The notes under the pieces are model-generated. The model worked only from the letters and a program-made list of their open reading frames with translations, was not told the origin of the DNA and made no database searches. From Ignavibacteriales bacterium (GTDB lineage Bacteria; Bacteroidota; Ignavibacteria; Ignavibacteriales; Melioribacteraceae), in contig JACKAB010000007.1 in assembly GCA_020635285.1 (NCBI GenBank), positions 468,700 to 532,699 of the forward strand: a stretch of 64,000 bases of DNA, in the 5' to 3' direction. Position numbers and translations under genes: made by a program. Shown here in pieces: positions 20,128-31,078 of the stretch (position 1 is its first letter; every line of letters starts with the position of its first letter).

Positions 20128-20263
20128 TTATTCTCCTTTTTAGTCCAGTTAAAAACACCAAATGTCTTAACATGAATAATATAACATTTTCTTATCTTAT
20201 TTCTTATATAAATATAAAATATATATTAATTTTGGTTAAATGATTAATTAATTTGGAGGAAAG

Positions 20264-20716
20264 ATGACTTCAAAAAGAATCGGTTACAAATTTCTTATCA
20301 AGTAAAAACCTTGCAGTAGTTGGTGTTTCAAGAAAGAGCAGTAAATTCGGGAATATTATTTACAAGGAATTAAAGAAAAAGGGTGTGAATGTTTTGGAGT
20401 GAATCCCAATATGGGAAGTATAGAAGGTGACCAATGCTATAAAAATTTACAAGAATTAAAAGGGAAAATTGATGGAGTAATTAATGTCGTTTCGCCAAAT
20501 CAAACTTTAGAAGTTGTAAAACAAGCTAATGAAATTGGCGTTAAAAACATTTGGATGCAACAGGGAAGTGAATCGGAAGAAGCAAGAAATTTTTGTAAAG
20601 AAAATGGAATTAATGAAATTCACAAAGAATGTATTCTGATGTTTGCAGAACCAGTAAAATCAATACATAGTTTTCATAAATGGATTTGGAAAATAGCCGG
20701 CAAATTACCGAATTAA
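20264..20716 (+). CDS. CoA-binding domain protein (YccU family), frameshifted
   Basis: About 150 residues after repair. It has a Rossmann CoA-binding fold of the succinyl-CoA synthetase alpha type: NLAVVGVSRKSSKFGN near residue 15, then FGVNPN, GVINVVSPN and NIWMQQGSESEEA, with ending KECILMF. Proteins of this size usually stand alone and their exact role is unsettled. The start at 20264 follows GGAGGAAAG. Two indels are present: an extra A near 20276 and a lost A near 20380; the rest is intact. It is followed at 26 bases by tag. Confidence 0.8.
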
Positions 20717-20742
20717 AAACCTAAATTAAGAAAGGAATTGAT

Positions 20743-21340
20743 TTGAAAAAAAGATGTGTGTGGTGCGGAACTGATCCACTTTATATAAAGTATCATGATG
20801 AAGAATGGGGAGTTCCTGCTCATGACGATAGGCATTTATTTGAGATGATCAATTTAGAAGGTGCGCAGGCTGGATTAAGCTGGATTACAATTCTAAAAAA
20901 AGAGAGAAAATTATAAAAAGTTATTTGATAATTTTGATGCGTATAAAATTTCAAAATATTCTGAAAATAAAATTGAAATGCTTTTACAAAATCCTGGAAT
21001 TGTTAGAAATAAATTAAAGGTTAATTCAGTTGTTACAAATGCAAAAGCATTTCTAAAAATTCAAAAAGAATTTGGAACTTTTGATAAATATATTTGGCAG
21101 TTTGTTGGTGGAAAACCAATTAAAAATAGATTTAAAACTTTATCAAACTTGCCTACAAAAACAGAAATTTCAGATGCTATGAGCAAAGACTTAAAGAAAC
21201 GGGGATTCAAATTTGTTGGTTCAACTATTTGTTATGCTTTTTATGAAGCAACTGGTATGGTTAATGACCATACCAGTGAATGTTTTTTAGATTCAAACAA
21301 GTATAATATAGAAACAGTAATTTATATTATTTATAACTAA
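20743..21340 (+). CDS. tag: DNA-3-methyladenine glycosylase I (Tag), frameshifted
   Basis: About 198 residues. It starts with TTG at 20743 (AAAGGA upstream) giving LKKRCVWCGTDPLYIKYHDE, which contains the N-terminal zinc Cys, followed by EWGVPAHDDRHLFEMINLE, AGLSWITIL and later KRGFKFVGSTICYAFYEATG and MVNDHTSECF, all Tag signatures. The enzyme removes 3-methyladenine from alkylated DNA. An indel near 20905 in an A-rich stretch shifts the frame after WITILKK. The end is intact. Confidence 0.85.
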
Positions 21341-21409
21341 ATATTGTTAACTCAATAAAAACTTGAAATTATTACCAAAAAGATATCTCCAAAATTGGTA
21401 TTAAACAAT

Positions 21410-22521
21410 TTATATTTCACCTTGTATGTAGACCGAGAGGGAAAATCTCCTTGATTATCTACAAATTTAGCATCAGGCACTTCAATTTTAAATGAATGGG
21501 TTCCTGCGGAAATATTCCCTATGTCATAAATTCTAATTGGAATAATATCATCGGGACACCAATTACTCCATGATGCCCATTCGGAATCGGATCTTGCTGT
21601 GCGACCATAAATGCCATTTGATTGTGTATTATATTTTCTGAAAGGTTCACAAGATATACCCCTGGCTTATAAGCATCTATTAGAGTTTCATCAAAATATA
21701 TATAATGATTTCTTCTAACATACTCTTCACCACCTGCATTAGCACCATGATTAGAGGTTATGAGGTACAAAGTTGCGTTTTGAATTGAGGTTGAAGTTGT
21801 AAATTCTAAAGTCCGGATTGTTTGTCCAACCACATCGGTATTTTTATAATTGTTAAAATTAGCAAAACTAGATAGTGAAATTAATTTTTGATTATTTGAT
21901 TCTTTAAAATCTTCGGAATTTGAAAATGTTAAAGTTCCAAAAATGTATAGTTTTTACCTGCACACCCGCTTATTTGTTCGTTTGCTGCATAAGGAACCCC
22001 AAAAACATCAAATTCAATCCAAAAATCGTATTTACTAGATAACTCGGTATCCTTTAAAATTTTTGCAATATTGCTTATATCAAATGTATATGGAACTTCC
22101 TCTGGGCTTTTATTTTTATCCATAAATGGGGTTATAAATCGAGCAATTTCAACTGTGCTTACTAAACCATTTTGATTATAATTTTCACCTTTGTTGATTA
22201 GGCTTAAAAATACATTACCTATTCTATCATAATTATCGCAGGCGGCTTTAATTACTATATCTAAATATAGTTTATTCCCAATCTTAGTTAAGTTTTCATC
22301 AGATAATTTGGTAACATATTTTGAATTTGATATTCTATAAATCCCATCCGGCACTGGTTCGTCTACAGTTTCTGCGTATCCATCATAAAACAATATTTCA
22401 TTAAATAAAGTAAAAGATTCGGGAGCATTTTGATTTTCAACCGGTTGGTTCTCCCTACAGCCAGTTTGAAGTGATATGGAAATTAGGAGTAATGTTAAGT
22501 AAAGAGTAATTTTTTTTTCAT
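21410..22521 (-). CDS. Secreted PNGase F-like peptide-N-glycosidase (frameshifted)
   Basis: About 365 residues when repaired. The start MKKKITLYLTLLLISISLQT followed by GC is a lipoprotein-type signal. The C-terminal half matches peptide-N(4)-(N-acetyl-beta-glucosaminyl)asparagine amidase F: TSNHGANAGGEEYVRRNHYI, then SCEPFRKYNTQSNGIYG, WCPDDIIPIRIYDIG and SAGTHSFKIEVPDAKFVDNQ. PNGase F releases N-glycans from glycoproteins. Four indels are inferred: in the poly-A after the start, near 21935, near 21660 and near 21432. It is convergent with tag and downstream of ppc on the same strand. It suggests that the cell meets eukaryotic-type or archaeal N-glycoproteins. Confidence 0.8.
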
Positions 22522-22622
22522 AAGAAGCTTGAGTTTTTATTTAATAAAAATATTTAGATAATAATATAATAATTACTTTTGATCAGCTAAATAGTTTTAT
22601 TTAATCAAATTATTATTTGGGC

Positions 22623-25164
22623 TTATGCAGAATTCCTACTTGCATTTATATTACCGTAAAGCGAACGTTTAACAATTTTTTCATAACTATTTTTATATTT
22701 AGATTCTTCTTCAATTTTCTGCAATGCCGATTGCTGTATTACTAGTAATGGTAAAACTATTTTTTCTCTAATCTCAATAGAACTTCTTGAAATAGGTTCT
22801 TCCTCCATTAAAAATTTATACCCAGATATAAGTAAAACCATTTCTTTTGATAAATTATATTCTTCAAATAATAGCTGCCAAAATTCTTTAAACTCAGCAT
22901 CCTTATTTATATAGTTTGTTAAATTGAAATTACATTTGTTTAAGGACATCATACTATTTAGAATTAACGCCTTAAAAAATGGTACTTCAGAAAATAGCTT
23001 TTGCATTTCACTTAACTTACCATTATCTATTAATTTCTTTATCGCAGTTCCAATTCCAAAATAACCAGGAACGTTTTGTTTTAACTGACTCCAAGAACCT
23101 ACGAATGGTATTGCCCGCAAATCTTTTAAGTTTAGTTTTTTGTTATCGCCTCTTTTTGTCGGTCGACTGCCAATATTAGTATCTCCATAATATTTTAGAG
23201 TACTTTTATTTTCTAAATATGGGATAAATTTTTCGTGGTTTTTCAATTCAGTATATTTTTCAAAACTTATTTTCGCTAACTGCTCAATAATTTGTCTGGA
23301 GTCTTCACTGATCACATTTTCTTTTTCGGATAAATTATGTGATAAACCAGCTGTAAGTAGCTGTTCACAATTATGGATGAAGTGTGCTTTAGTTCCGTAT
23401 TTACTGGTTATTGTTTGTCCTTGTATAGTTATTTGAATTGCATGATTAGCTATTCTTTCACTTTGAGATGCATAAAATCTATGAGTTTTACCACCGCCTC
23501 TTGCTGGCGGACCGCCGCGTCCATCAAAGAAAATGGCTTTAATATTATGATGATTGCAAACGGATGTTAAATTTTCTTTAGTTTTAAAAATAGACCAATT
23601 AGCTTGAAGATAACCGCCATCTTTTGTCCCGTCAGAAAAACCAAGCATAATAGTTTGAAAATTATTTCTTTGAGTAATATGATTCCGATATTCAGGGATT
23701 TCAAAAAGTTCTGTCATTTTTTTCTGAGTTTTCCATTCCTTCTATTGATTCAAAAAGAGGTATAATATCGAACGGAATATTGTTGTTTTTCCAGCTGCAC
23801 CATTTTAATAATGCATGAACAAATAGCACTGAAAATATATCTTCCGAATTGCTAATAATATATCTGTTACAGCCTTCTTCACCATTTTTGTTTTGTATTA
23901 TTTGTAATTGGGAAATTGTTTTAATTGTATCTTTTACTATATCGTTATACTCATCAACATTAACTTGAACTGCTTTTTTTGTTAATATCGTTATCAATTC
24001 AGCTTTGCTTAACTCATCTAAACTATTTTTAATTAGTTTTTCTTTCTTTAATATTTCTTCAATGGTTTGTTTATGAACAGTATGATTTTGTCTAATATCA
24101 AGAGCAGCAAAATGTGTTCTAAAGATTTTTACTTTATCAATAAATTTTTCTAATTCGTCTAAATATAAACTGTTATAGTTGTTTATTAGGGATTCTTTTA
24201 TTTTATAGAGTGGATTTATTATATCATCAAACTTTAATGTTTTGGTTTTATCAAAGATTGTTAAATAGAGTTTATTTTTTAAATTATCAATATCACCTTC
24301 CACTTTTCTAAAAGTTAATTTTTGTTCAAAATCTATAAGGTCATTATAGTAGCAACTCATTAAGCTCATTCTTAGATCATCAGAAACATCCATTGTGGTT
24401 TCAGCAGTTACAAATGGATTTCCATCTCTATCGCCGCCGGGCCAAAAACCAAACTGAATTAAATTTGGATTATCAAATTGGGTGCCTTGAACATTTTCTT
24501 TGATATGAGCATATAAATCACCAACTGCATTGTAATAAACTGACTTAAGAAAATAAATTACATTTTTTGCTTCATCATTTGGAGTTGGTTTTTTAGAATT
24601 AATTAATGATGTTAGTCCAAGCTGCTGCAATGTGAGATCAATATCATTAATATTATTATCTGCAATCAGTAACCTTAACTTTGCAATAATATCTAAAACA
24701 GAGGGTGGATAAAATTGTGTTGGGTGCGCGGTAAATACAATGCGAGTGCTAAAGGTTGCAAGCTTATCTAAAAATTTATCCAGATTATTTTTACTTCTAG
24801 CCAAATGGATATAATCTTTAAAAGATAAATTATTCTCGAGATTTACCAGCATTTTAAAACCCGAATCTTCAACACTATCATAAAGTACAACTTGCCGCTC
24901 AACATATTGAATAACTCTAAACATGAAATCAATCTTTTCTTCTTCAGATATTATTTGAGTATGGGAACTGAAGAAAGAATCCATAATTTCAGATGGGTCT
25001 TTCCCTTTTTCTAACTCACTTTTACAGACTTGATGCAGCAATGGGATTAACATTCCAATATTACTAACCTTTGGATAAGGAAGGTTTAAGAATAAGCTAT
25101 TATAAATGTCAAACCTATTCTTTACTATTTTATCAAACTCTTTGTTTATAATTATATTTTTCAT
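22623..25164 (-). CDS. ppc: Phosphoenolpyruvate carboxylase (one frameshift)
   Basis: About 847 residues when joined, the usual size. It converts PEP and bicarbonate to oxaloacetate and phosphate. Visible are FTAHPTQ with the catalytic His (about 145), GFWPGGDRDGNPFVT, then MLGFSDGTKDGG, FFDGRGGPPARGGGKTH with the glycine/arginine loop, and the C-terminus NINASRNSA, equivalent to the conserved GMRNTG end. The frame changes near 23720 in an A-run (SEKNDRTF against KIMTELFEIPEYRNH), consistent with one lost base. The start at 25164 matches the family. It is divergent from the histidine phosphatase gene. Confidence 0.92.
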
Positions 25165-25295
25165 AAATAGAATCTTTGCTGAAGTTTATTAAAGTCAAAT
25201 TTTTAATTGCACAATAATAAGAATAAAATTCTAATTTTATGTGTTACGTTAGAATGATAAAACAATAACTACCTCTATTTAACAAATATTATTTT

Positions 25296-25829
25296 ATGAA
25301 ATTAGGATTAGTTCGACATTTTAAAGTAATTACAAATGAGAAACCTTTTCTATCCTCAAAAGAGTTTACTCAAGCAATGGCAAATTATGATGTGGCAAAA
25401 GTTAGAGCAAATGGATTAAAAATTAATGCAGCCGATTGGGAAATTTGCTATTGCAGCACACTCCCTCGGGCAATTACTACAGCTGAAACAATTTACAATA
25501 AAGAAATTATAAAAACTGAATTACTTGTCGAGGTTCCAATTTCACCTTTTACAAATTGGAATATTAAATTACCTTTAAGTCTGTGGCATATTGGCGCGCG
25601 TATTGCATGGTATAAATCTCATAAGTCTCAATTAGAAAATATTCATCAAACTAAACATAGAATTAATGAATTTTACAAATTGATCAAAAACTTTGGATAT
25701 GAAAATATATTAATAGTTTCTCACGGATATTTCTTAAGAATGTTTTATGAAGAAATGAAGAAAAAAGGATTTACGGGTGAAGTTGATTTGAATATTCAGA
25801 ATGGAAGATTGTATTTGATAGAGGATTAA
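25296..25829 (+). CDS. Histidine phosphatase family protein (phosphoglycerate mutase-like)
   Basis: A 177-residue protein with the RHF variant of the RHG motif at the N-terminus (LGLVRHFKV), CSTLPRAITTAE as second Arg segment and VSHGYFLRMF with the second catalytic His (about 147). The branch is usually annotated as phosphoglycerate mutase or alpha-ribazole phosphatase-like; the actual substrate is unknown. Having Phe instead of Gly after RH is uncommon but seen in the superfamily. Single gene, divergent from ppc, no clear Shine-Dalgarno. Confidence 0.8.
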   Translation: MKLGLVRHFKVITNEKPFLSSKEFTQAMANYDVAKVRANGLKINAADWEICYCSTLPRAITTAETIYNKEIIKTELLVEVPISPFTNWNIKLPLSLWHIGARIAWYKSHKSQLENIHQTKHRINEFYKLIKNFGYENILIVSHGYFLRMFYEEMKKKGFTGEVDLNIQNGRLYLIED

Positions 25830-25896
25830 CTGCATCGTTTATAGCGTTACATGTTATCAAGAGATTCAAACATTACAGCGAATATGTAATAAAAAC

Positions 25897-26358
25897 TTAA
25901 TTTATAGATTTGATCAAATAAACTTTATCTCTAAAAGTAATTTCATCTTTAATTGCTTTATTGTAAAGCGCTTGTCCTATTGGGGATGATAGGGATATGG
26001 CAATATATTCAGTTTTATCAATATTTAATTTACCGGCGCTGATTGCCATAAAAAAAATACCATTATTTGTGCTAACTAAACTTCCTGGCAGAACTGTTTG
26101 ATATGTTTTCTCAATATTGATTTGGCTCAAAGCTTTTTTTAATTTTAATCCATCGTTTAATTGTTCGGAGTATTTCTCAATTTCAAGCTGTATCATAGAG
26201 CGGCTCGTTTCATACTGATCTCCCGAGCTGCTTTTTGTTTCTTCATTTGCAGAACTTTGTGCACTTTCAATTGCTTCTTCCGCATTCTGAATCTTATCGT
26301 CTACATAATCTTTGCAAAGAGAAAACAACTCTCTCTTAATTTCTAGTTTAGTTTTCAT
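25897..26358 (-). CDS. GreA/GreB-type transcription elongation factor-like protein
   Basis: A 153-residue protein with an N-terminal helical hairpin (about 1-75, tip SSSGDQYETSR) and a C-terminal FKBP-like domain ending LSSPIGQALYNKAIKDE, matching the GreA C-terminal signature SPLG.AL.GK. In Bacteroidota this family is often misnamed 3-oxoacyl-ACP synthase. It likely acts in the secondary channel of RNA polymerase, although the acidic DE pair at the tip of true GreA is not conserved, so the cleavage-stimulating role is uncertain. It lies 7 bases downstream of alaS and is probably co-transcribed. Confidence 0.75.
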   Translation of the reverse strand: MKTKLEIKRELFSLCKDYVDDKIQNAEEAIESAQSSANEETKSSSGDQYETSRSMIQLEIEKYSEQLNDGLKLKKALSQINIEKTYQTVLPGSLVSTNNGIFFMAISAGKLNIDKTEYIAISLSSPIGQALYNKAIKDEITFRDKVYLIKSIN

Positions 26359-26365
26359 GTTATAA

Positions 26366-28924
26366 TCAATTTATTGATTTAATTATTTCTTCAACACTTT
26401 TTAATGTGTCATCAATTTTTTGTACGTCTTTGCCGCCGGCTGTTGCTAAGTGAGGTCTTCCACCGCCGCCGCCGCCAACTTGTTTTGCAAGTTGACCGAC
26501 TATTTTTCCTGCCTGCATTTTTTTAGTTTTAATTACATCATCAGTTACAACGCAAACAATACCAACCTTTCCATCAACTTCCGAAATTAAAACGCCCACT
26601 CCGCTTTTTATTTTTTCTCTTAAGTCATCACCCATGGATTTTAATTCATCCATATTGTTTACATCAACTTTACCTTTAAAGATATTAATTCCATTTACCT
26701 CAACCGGGTTTTGAACAATAGAATCAATACCTCCAAGTTTTTCTTTTAATTTAAACTCAGAAAGTTCTTTTTCAATCTTTTTCTTCTCATCTAAGAGGAG
26801 AGATATTTTTTCGTCTGCATTTTTCAGCTCTTGTAATTGATTTTGAATATATTTCTCAACTCCCAAACCGGTTACTGCCTCAATTCTCCTTACTCCACTT
26901 GCAATTGAAGACTCACTTACAATTTTAAATAATCCTATTTGCGAACTATTCTGAACATGAGTACCCCCGCAAAACTCTAATGAAAAATCACCGAACTGAA
27001 CAACATTAACTTTGTCGCCATATTTATCGCCAAAGAACATGAGTGCGCCCATTTTCTTTGCTTCTTCAAAAGGGATATTTCTGTGATGCTGAAGAGCAAT
27101 ATTTTCATGAAGTTTATAATTTACAAGTGATTCAATTTCTTGTAATTCTTCCGGAGTAACTTTCTGAAAATGTGCAAAGTCAAAACGAAGTCTGTCTGGT
27201 CCAACATAACTGCCGGCTTGTTTTACATGAGTTCCTAAAATTTTTCTAAGTGCGGCGTGCATAAAATGAGTTGCGCTGTGATTACGCATAATTTCCCAAC
27301 GGCGATTTACATCAACTTTTGCCGTTACCTCCTCACTTAAATTATCTTTTATTTCTCCTTCAAACTCGTGTGCAAAAATATTATTGTGCTTGATTGTATT
27401 TAGAATTTTAATTGAGCGATTTGAGATTTCTAAAATTCCAGTATCGCCAATTTGTCCGCCTGATTCTGCATAGAAAGGAGTTTTATCTAGGACTAAAAAA
27501 TTGTCAGCTATTCTTAAAATTCTGGATGTGGTTTCTAATTTTTCATAACCTTCAAAAACTGAGTCATCTAAATCGGAATGATCAGAAAGTGATTCCAATA
27601 AATTCACAGATGACAATTTATTTTTAGTAGCGCTTCTAGCTCGATTCTTCTGCTCATTCATGAGTTTGTTAAATTGTTTCTCATCAATTCTCAAACCTTT
27701 TTCAGTAGCCATAACATTGGTTAAATCAACCGGGAATCCGAAAGTATCATAAAGTTTAAAAACTTCTTCACCGGGAATTACTTTTGATTTTATTACATAT
27801 TCTGATTTTACAATTTCTTCAAAAAGATCAATACCTCTATCTAAAGTTGCATTAAAACTTTCTTCTTCAGCCTTAATTATTTTTTCAATATTTAATTGAT
27901 TTGATTTTATTTCCGGAAAAACATCGCTCATTGTATTAACTAAAATATCAACAAGTTTAAACAAAAACGGTTCTGATAAATTTAAGTTTCTACCGTAACG
28001 AGCAGCTCTTCTTAAAATTCTGCGCAGCACATAACTTCTGCCTTCATTACCGGGAGTAGCACCATCGGCAATAGCAAAGGTTAATGTTCTTATGTGATCT
28101 GCAATTACACGCATTGCAATTTGATCTTTCTCTTTTTCATAAGGGATTTTAGCAAGCTCGGATATCTTTTTAATTATTGGTTGAAAAACATCAGTATCAT
28201 AATTTGATTTTTTATTTTGCAATACGGCGCAAACTCTCTCAAATCCCATTCCGGTATCAACGTGTTTTGCTGGTAGTTCGTGCAGCTTTCCGTTAGCATC
28301 TCTATTGTTTTGTATAAATACCAAATTCCAAATTTCAATACACTCCGGAACTCCTGCATTAACATATTTAGGATTATTAAAATCATCACCAACATTTATA
28401 TGAATCTCTGAGCAAGGGCCGCATGGACCTGTATCGCCCATTTCCCAAAAATTATCTTTTGCTCCAAATTTTAAAATGTGGTCAGGATTAATATCCGTCT
28501 TCGTTTTCCACATCTCCAAAGCTTCATCATCAGTTTCATAAACAGTTGCCCAAAGTCTTTCTTTGGGAAGTTTCCAAACTTCTGTTAATAATTCCCAAGC
28601 CCAAATTATTGCTTCTTCTTTATAATAATCTCCAAATGACCAGTTGCCCAACATTTCAAAAAAAGTATGATGATAAGTATCATGACCAACTTCTTCTAAA
28701 TCGTTATGTTTGCCGCTTACACGGATACATTTTTGAGTATCAGCAGCACGTTTAAAATCACGAGTCCCTTGCCCTAAAAACACATCTTTAAATTGATTCA
28801 TTCCAGCGTTCGTAAATAGTAGAGTCGGGTCATCATAAGGAACAACAGGTGCGCTCGCAACTATCTTATGTTCTTTTGATTTGAAAAAATCTAAAAATTG
28901 CTGCCGGATTTCTTGTGAAGTCAT
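26366..28924 (-). CDS. alaS: Alanyl-tRNA synthetase
   Basis: 852 residues, intact and of normal length. Class II catalytic core at the N-terminus (FTNAGMNQFKDVFLG, RVSGKHNDLEEVGHD, TGPCGPCSEIH). The editing domain has the zinc ligands HSATHFMHAAL and FCGGTHVQ. The C-Ala domain has the glycine-rich segment GGGGGGRPHLATAGG. It charges tRNA-Ala and clears mischarged serine and glycine. It is first of a two-gene unit with the GreA-like gene. Confidence 0.98.
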   Translation of the reverse strand: MTSQEIRQQFLDFFKSKEHKIVASAPVVPYDDPTLLFTNAGMNQFKDVFLGQGTRDFKRAADTQKCIRVSGKHNDLEEVGHDTYHHTFFEMLGNWSFGDYYKEEAIIWAWELLTEVWKLPKERLWATVYETDDEALEMWKTKTDINPDHILKFGAKDNFWEMGDTGPCGPCSEIHINVGDDFNNPKYVNAGVPECIEIWNLVFIQNNRDANGKLHELPAKHVDTGMGFERVCAVLQNKKSNYDTDVFQPIIKKISELAKIPYEKEKDQIAMRVIADHIRTLTFAIADGATPGNEGRSYVLRRILRRAARYGRNLNLSEPFLFKLVDILVNTMSDVFPEIKSNQLNIEKIIKAEEESFNATLDRGIDLFEEIVKSEYVIKSKVIPGEEVFKLYDTFGFPVDLTNVMATEKGLRIDEKQFNKLMNEQKNRARSATKNKLSSVNLLESLSDHSDLDDSVFEGYEKLETTSRILRIADNFLVLDKTPFYAESGGQIGDTGILEISNRSIKILNTIKHNNIFAHEFEGEIKDNLSEEVTAKVDVNRRWEIMRNHSATHFMHAALRKILGTHVKQAGSYVGPDRLRFDFAHFQKVTPEELQEIESLVNYKLHENIALQHHRNIPFEEAKKMGALMFFGDKYGDKVNVVQFGDFSLEFCGGTHVQNSSQIGLFKIVSESSIASGVRRIEAVTGLGVEKYIQNQLQELKNADEKISLLLDEKKKIEKELSEFKLKEKLGGIDSIVQNPVEVNGINIFKGKVDVNNMDELKSMGDDLREKIKSGVGVLISEVDGKVGIVCVVTDDVIKTKKMQAGKIVGQLAKQVGGGGGGRPHLATAGGKDVQKIDDTLKSVEEIIKSIN

Positions 28925-29103
28925 ATTTCAACTTATAAATTATTTGCAAAGCAGAAATATAATAAAAGAATATCACACAGATGAAACAGATTCAATAGAT
29001 TTTGAAAGACATTATTGATCTATTATTAAGAATCTTTTATGTGTTTAATGAATCCAATCTGAATTATAAATTTTGTAAATTACTAAATAAAAACGGAGAT
29101 AAA

Positions 29104-29538
29104 ATGGCTGAGCACACTGCAGTAGTTAAACAATTAGAAGGAATAACATTTGTCGGTAAAACTGAATCAAATCAATGGGTAACAATGGATGGACCTGAAA
29201 GTTTTGGAGGAAGTAACTCTGCAATAAGACCCAAAGAACTGCTTTTGTTAAGTTTAGGCGGATGCACCGCTTCAGATGTGATTGCAATCCTGCAGAAGAA
29301 AAGAGTGAAATTAGATGATTTTGAAGTTAAAATTTCTGCCGAGTCAACAGAAACTCATCCAAAAGTTTATACTAAAATTCATTTGGAATTTGTATTTGTT
29401 GGAAAGGACATTAAGGAAAAGGATGTTGAAAGAGCAATTGAATTATCTCAAACAACTTACTGTGGTGTTACTGCAATGTTGGAAAAATCAATTTCAATTA
29501 CGCATTCTTTTACAATTAAAGAATCAAAAGAAAATTAA
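29104..29538 (+). CDS. OsmC family peroxiredoxin-like protein
   Basis: About 144 residues from the ATG at 29104, which has GGAGAT just upstream; a longer frame from 29002 adds 34 residues without family similarity. OsmC/YhfA features are the first Cys in LLLSLGGCTASDVIAIL and the second in TTYCGVTAMLEKS, the pair that reduces organic hydroperoxides or acts on acyl-thiol disulfides in this superfamily. It is followed after 14 bases by the dehydrogenase gene on the same strand. Confidence 0.88.
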   Translation: MAEHTAVVKQLEGITFVGKTESNQWVTMDGPESFGGSNSAIRPKELLLLSLGGCTASDVIAILQKKRVKLDDFEVKISAESTETHPKVYTKIHLEFVFVGKDIKEKDVERAIELSQTTYCGVTAMLEKSISITHSFTIKESKEN

Positions 29539-29552
29539 TCATTAGGGAATAA

Positions 29553-30716
29553 ATGAAATATTCATACGCAATAATTGGTTCTGGCAAGCAAGGCACCGCT
29601 TCTGCTTATGATTTAATAAAATTCGGAGATGCAGAAAAAATATTGTTGATTGATAATAATTTAGAAGCTGCAGAAAAATCCGCTGAATTATTAAACACGT
29701 TAACCGGCACAAATATTTGCACCCCATTAAAAATTGATGTAAGTGATTCTGAAAAACTAAAAAAAGAATTAACTGGGATTAACTCTATCATTAGCGGTGT
29801 CCCATACTATTTTAATTTAGAGCTTTCAAAAATTGCAATTGAAGTTGGAGCAAACTTTTTTGATTTTGGCGGAAACACTGATGTTGTAAAATCTCAGCTG
29901 GATTTAAACGAAAAGGCTTTAGATAAAAATATTTCAATTGTGCCGGATTGCGGAATGGATCCTGGAATGAATATTTCATTTATACAGTATTTAGTTGAAA
30001 CTTATGATGAATTAAAATCCGTTAAATCTTATGGTGCCGGATTGATGCAATATCCAAAAGATCCTTGGAAATATGAACTTTCCTTTCACATCAATGGATT
30101 GACAAATGAGTATTATGGAAATGCCTTATTCTTAAGAGATGGAAAAGTTGCAGAAGTTCCTTGTTTTAGCGGATATGAAATTTTAGATTTTCCCGAACCA
30201 CTTGGAAAGTTGGAAGCAGCGGTAACTTCAGGTGGTCTTTCAACATTACCCTATGAACTTGCTGACAAAGTTGAGACTTTGGAAAATAAAACTTTGCGTT
30301 ATTTGGGACATTGGGAGAAATTTAAAGCTTTCTCAGAATTAGGATTATTTGAGGAAACTCCAATAAACATTAGTGGAAAAGAAATTGTTCCTCGCGATGT
30401 TTATCACAGTTTACTTGCTCCAAAAATTGCAACAGGTGATAAAAGAGATTTAGGAATTATTAAAATATTTGCCGAAGGAATTAAGAACGGTAATCCATCA
30501 AAAACAGTAATTGAATTAATTGATTACTTTGATGATGAGACCGGTTTTACAGCTATGCAAAGATTAACAGGTTGGCATGCCTCAATAATGGCGATTTTAA
30601 GTGCGAATAACCAAATCAAAAAAGGTGCAGTTTCTGTAAATAATGCAATAAGCGGCAAAAAAATTATTGACGAAATTAAAAAGCGTGGAATTAAAATAAA
30701 TATTGAAGAAAACTAA
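29553..30716 (+). CDS. Saccharopine dehydrogenase family protein (lysine 6-dehydrogenase-like)
   Basis: 387 residues with an N-terminal Rossmann fold (YAIIGSGKQGTASAYDL, then LLIDNN) and the SDH-type C-terminal domain (VPDCGMDPGMNISFIQYL, GGLSTLPYEL, TGWHASIMA). The closest resemblance is to lysine 6-dehydrogenase and carboxynorspermidine dehydrogenase-type enzymes rather than bifunctional saccharopine dehydrogenase. The substrate cannot be fixed from sequence. Intact, cytoplasmic, in a probable operon with the OsmC gene. Confidence 0.85.
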   Translation: MKYSYAIIGSGKQGTASAYDLIKFGDAEKILLIDNNLEAAEKSAELLNTLTGTNICTPLKIDVSDSEKLKKELTGINSIISGVPYYFNLELSKIAIEVGANFFDFGGNTDVVKSQLDLNEKALDKNISIVPDCGMDPGMNISFIQYLVETYDELKSVKSYGAGLMQYPKDPWKYELSFHINGLTNEYYGNALFLRDGKVAEVPCFSGYEILDFPEPLGKLEAAVTSGGLSTLPYELADKVETLENKTLRYLGHWEKFKAFSELGLFEETPINISGKEIVPRDVYHSLLAPKIATGDKRDLGIIKIFAEGIKNGNPSKTVIELIDYFDDETGFTAMQRLTGWHASIMAILSANNQIKKGAVSVNNAISGKKIIDEIKKRGIKINIEEN

Positions 30717-30798
30717 AGAAATGACTCCGGTTTTCCAGAGAATGGAAACCTGAATTAAAGATATCCGAAGTTTCTTTCGTTAATTAAAATAAAAAGCC

Positions 30799-30975
30799 TT
30801 AATTAGCCGTGTAATGTTTACGTTTTATAACTGATAAAAGTAAAATTCCAATCCCTATTCCAAAAAATACACCTAAAACAGTATCGGACATTTTGTAGAA
30901 ATGTGAGATTAATTGTGTAATACCCATAATCATTATCCCACTGGCAATAAGAATGCTTTGTTTATTTATTTTCAT
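30799..30975 (-). CDS. Small membrane protein, 58 residues, unrecognised
   Basis: A short minus-strand frame from ATG at 30975 to TAA at 30799. It has two hydrophobic stretches (about residues 8-24, SILIASGIMIMGITQLI, and 33-50, VLGVFFGIGIGILLLSVI) ending in the basic tail KRKHYTAN. The composition is that of a real two-helix membrane protein, but no strong ribosome-binding site is visible. It lies between the convergent dehydrogenase gene and the DUF2203 gene, and has no family I know. Confidence 0.5.
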   Translation of the reverse strand: MKINKQSILIASGIMIMGITQLISHFYKMSDTVLGVFFGIGIGILLLSVIKRKHYTAN

Positions 30976-31078
30976 CTGGTTACTTTCTTTTAAGAATATT
31001 AGGATTTTTTCAGTAATGATAGCTTTACAATAACACCCAAACTTTAAATTTCCGCAACATCAAAATAATACTCTGGAA

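Noticed and set aside
30729..30750. GGTTTTCCA...TGGAAACC hairpin as terminator of the dehydrogenase operon
   Set aside because: The stem has a bulge and no T-tract follows on either strand, so the support is too weak.
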